From the NCBI RefSeq assembly GCF_026342435.1, contig NZ_JAPEMT010000003.1:62001-126000 (forward strand): DNA of 64,000 nucleotides, read 5' to 3'. The stretch is from Streptomyces sp. NBC_00237. Lineage in GTDB: Bacteria > Actinomycetota > Actinomycetes > Streptomycetales > Streptomycetaceae. Position 1 is the first letter of the stretch, and every line of letters begins with the position of its first letter. Below, piece after piece: positions 61,984 to 64,000 of this stretch. Position numbers and translations under genes: made by a program. Below the pieces are notes generated by a model that was not told where the DNA came from, searched no databases, and saw only the letters and a list, made by a program, of their open reading frames with translations.

Positions 61984-63161
61984 CGGGTCCGGTCGTCCTC
62001 CGGTCGTACGGCCCGGGGCGAGGTAGGCAGGTCGAGGCGGACCTCGTAACCGCCTGCGCCGCCGTGCGGGCCGATGCTGATCGTTCCGCCGTAGAGCTTC
62101 GCCCGCTCCCGCATTCCGATCAAGCCGTGGCCGGTTCCGCTCGGTACTCTGGCTGGAATTGCCCCTTCTCCGGTGGCCGGATCCGCGTTCGTGACCGACA
62201 CCGTCACCTGGTGGACGCCGTACCGCAGTTCCACGACGGTGGGCGCTCCCGGCGCGTGCTTCAGTACGTTCGTGAGCGCCTCCTGCACCACCCGGTACGC
62301 GCACAGCTCCACCCCGGGCGCCAGCGGACGCTCCGCCCCGGACACCCGCAGCTCCACCGGCACGCCTCCGGCCCGTACCCGCTCGACCATCTCCGCGAGC
62401 CGCGCGAGCCCCGGCATCGGGGCGTCCGGCACGCCGACGCCGTCCCGTTCGTCCGGTGCGCGCAGCAGCCGCAGCATCCGGCGCATCTCCTCCATGGCCT
62501 CCGCGCTGGTGCCCGCGATGGTGGCCAGCGCGGCGCGCGCGGTCGGTGGGTCGGACTCGAAGACGAACTGCGCGAGCCCCGACTGCACGGAGATCACCGA
62601 CATGTGGTGGGCGACGACGTCGTGCAACTCCCGTGCGATCCGCCCGCGTTCCTCGCCGACCTCCCGGCGGGCCCGCTCCTCCTGCTCCGCCCGCAGCCTG
62701 CGCGCCAGCTTCGCCGACCTGCGAGCCACCACCCCGAACCGCCACAGCGCCGCGGGCCACACCAGGGCCTGCGCGACGACGGCGGGCATCGACGAGCGGG
62801 GGTCGAGGAGACCGGCGTACACCCATATCGCACCCATCAGCACGGTGCAGGCCGCGGACGCCCGCAGCGGGCGCAGCGACGCGACGGTGTAGACGGCGAG
62901 CATGGGGCCGAAGCTGTTGGCGACCGGCCAGTACCCGGCCGTGATGAAGACGATCCACGCCGCGTGCACGAGAAGGCAGACGGCGACCGGCGCCCGGGTG
63001 CGGAACGCGCCCGGCAGGTTGACCAGACCGATCAGCGCGTACCCGAGGAGGTCGAGCGCGGGCCGCCCCTGCGCGACGGACTCCTGCCCGAGCAGCACGG
63101 CCACGGTGGTCTGCGCGAGGGCGAGCAGGAGGTCGGCGCGAGGAGGGCGGAACCGGTGCAT
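61980..63161 (-). CDS. NarL-system sensor histidine kinase (HisKA_3 type)
   Basis: A 393-aa kinase with four to six N-terminal membrane helices (LLLALAQTTVAVLLG, APVAVCLLVHAAWIVFITAG, ASAACTVLMGAIWVYAGLL), a HisKA_3 domain (RIARELHDVVAHHMSVISVQ, His180) and a HATPase end (QEALTNVLKHAPG, GTGHGLIGMRERAKLYGG). The ATG at 63161 follows a TACGCT -10 by 6 nt, without a Shine-Dalgarno, so the message may be leaderless. The signal is unknown. Confidence 0.9.
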   Translation of the reverse strand: MHRFRPPRADLLLALAQTTVAVLLGQESVAQGRPALDLLGYALIGLVNLPGAFRTRAPVAVCLLVHAAWIVFITAGYWPVANSFGPMLAVYTVASLRPLRASAACTVLMGAIWVYAGLLDPRSSMPAVVAQALVWPAALWRFGVVARRSAKLARRLRAEQEERARREVGEERGRIARELHDVVAHHMSVISVQSGLAQFVFESDPPTARAALATIAGTSAEAMEEMRRMLRLLRAPDERDGVGVPDAPMPGLARLAEMVERVRAGGVPVELRVSGAERPLAPGVELCAYRVVQEALTNVLKHAPGAPTVVELRYGVHQVTVSVTNADPATGEGAIPARVPSGTGHGLIGMRERAKLYGGTISIGPHGGAGGYEVRLDLPTSPRAVRPEDDRTR

Positions 63162-63430
63162 CGTCGCAGCGTAATCGGGCCGTTGTGGGGGCACGTCAAC
63201 CGGGCGGCATACCACGGAGGTTGTAGGAGGGGCCGGAACTGCCACGTTCGGTGGAGACGGAGATCAACCCCTCGTGGGACGCCGCGCGGCCGTACCGTCC
63301 GTAACTTCATCCACGGCGGTACGCCCCCGGTCGACGCGACCCGGCGTACCCGACAGGGCCACGACGGTCCGTCCTCACCATCGGGGGAGGGGGCGGGCCG
63401 CCGTCCCGTTCCGCGCCCCGCCTTCGAGAG

Positions 63431-64000
63431 TCACACCCCGGCTAGCTCGCCCTCCAGCGCCCGCCCCTTCGTCTCCGGGGCCGCCACCGCCATCCACCCC
63501 ATCGCCAGCAGCACGGCCACGGCGAGGACGCCGAAGGTCCACGGCAGTCCGAGCACCGGCCACAGCACCGACCCGAACAGCAGCGGCGCGAACCCGGTCA
63601 GCGAGCGGCTCACCGAGGACGCCCAGCCGAAGCCGCTGGCCCGCAGCGAGGTCGGATAGAGCTCGGAGGCGTACGCGTACAGCGCCGGGATCGCCAGCTG
63701 GATCAGGAAGCCGAACGCGCCGATCGCCACCAGTGCGGCGGTTCCCTGGTCCCGTACGAGCGCGAAGACCACCAGCGCCGCCGTGGCCAGCGGCGCGCTC
63801 ACGCCGATCAGCCACTTCCGCCCGACGACGTCCACCAGGGCGGTGGACACGAGCACGCCCAGGATGCCGAGCCCGGCCATCAGCGTCGTGCCGGTGAAGG
63901 CCGCCGTGTCGGCCTGCCCCTCCGCCTTGAGGATCGACGGCATCCAGCTCAGCGCCGCGTAGTAGACCAGCAGGACCGTCGCGAACATCGCCCAGACCGC
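63431..64000 (-). CDS. MFS transporter, C-terminal part
   Basis: About 190 codons of a major facilitator superfamily protein, truncated by the right edge of the window. It shows five to six membrane helices and loops such as LVDVVGRKWLIG and YASELYPTSLRASGFGWASS, which fit the metabolite/sugar-proton symporter subfamilies, and PETKGRALEGE at the end. The substrate is unknown. Confidence 0.82.
   Translation of the reverse strand, partial: AVWAMFATVLLVYYAALSWMPSILKAEGQADTAAFTGTTLMAGLGILGVLVSTALVDVVGRKWLIGVSAPLATAALVVFALVRDQGTAALVAIGAFGFLIQLAIPALYAYASELYPTSLRASGFGWASSVSRSLTGFAPLLFGSVLWPVLGLPWTFGVLAVAVLLAMGWMAVAAPETKGRALEGELAGV

Overview
The window is chromosomal DNA from a high-GC actinomycete, almost certainly a Streptomyces. 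The signs are GC-rich third codon positions, GTG and TTG starts, many overlapping ATGA/GTGA gene junctions, leaderless promoters, a DasR-type chitinase promoter, a Rox-type rifampicin monooxygenase with a RAE-like site, and Streptomyces-type intergenic repeats. I see no tRNA, rRNA, CRISPR array, insertion sequence, prophage or antibiotic biosynthesis cluster. Gene functions are family-level readings of the sequence.

Region 1 (1-13735) is a double potassium-transport locus. A PadR-type regulator runs off the left edge. Next comes a lone second kdpB on the minus strand, then a kdpF-kdpD pair, then a full operon: small ORF, kdpF, kdpA, kdpB, kdpC, kdpE, kdpD. Both upstream regions carry GCGTCA-like half-sites in 11/21-bp phase that look like KdpE sites.

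Region 2 (13740-23725) holds a MerR/HEAT-repeat regulatory pair with its own MerR operator, a LysR regulator beside a DUF6817 gene, metE under a cobalamin riboswitch, a secreted GH18 chitinase with a dre-like operator, and a PLP enzyme. Region 3 (23722-32023) is a galactoside-type uptake locus: secreted six-hairpin enzyme, Tat lipoprotein binding protein, two permeases, GH36-type alpha-galactosidase and LacI regulator around a shared divergent promoter.

Region 4 (32091-44390) contains a repeat-bearing lipoprotein, a three-gene operon (M20 peptidase, GNAT, N-acylamino-acid racemase) that matches the known D- to L-amino-acid conversion pathway, and assorted enzymes and regulators. It ends in a small graveyard of broken genes, including a SnoaL/HEAT chimera. 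Region 5 (44577-53675) has an SOS-type dnaE2 with a catalytically stripped Y-family partner, small secreted proteins, a class I aminotransferase, an S41 peptidase and a frameshifted ORF.

Region 6 (54012-64000) has the rifampicin monooxygenase, two regulators, and then the most unusual unit. A structured leader RNA precedes an operon of PAS/GAF/SpoIIE phosphatase, a CarH-like B12 protein without a DNA-binding domain, and an STAS antagonist. I read this as a candidate light- or B12-controlled partner-switching module. A NarL-type two-component system and a truncated MFS transporter close the window. A recurring oddity is short tandem duplications that span stop codons at five genes.
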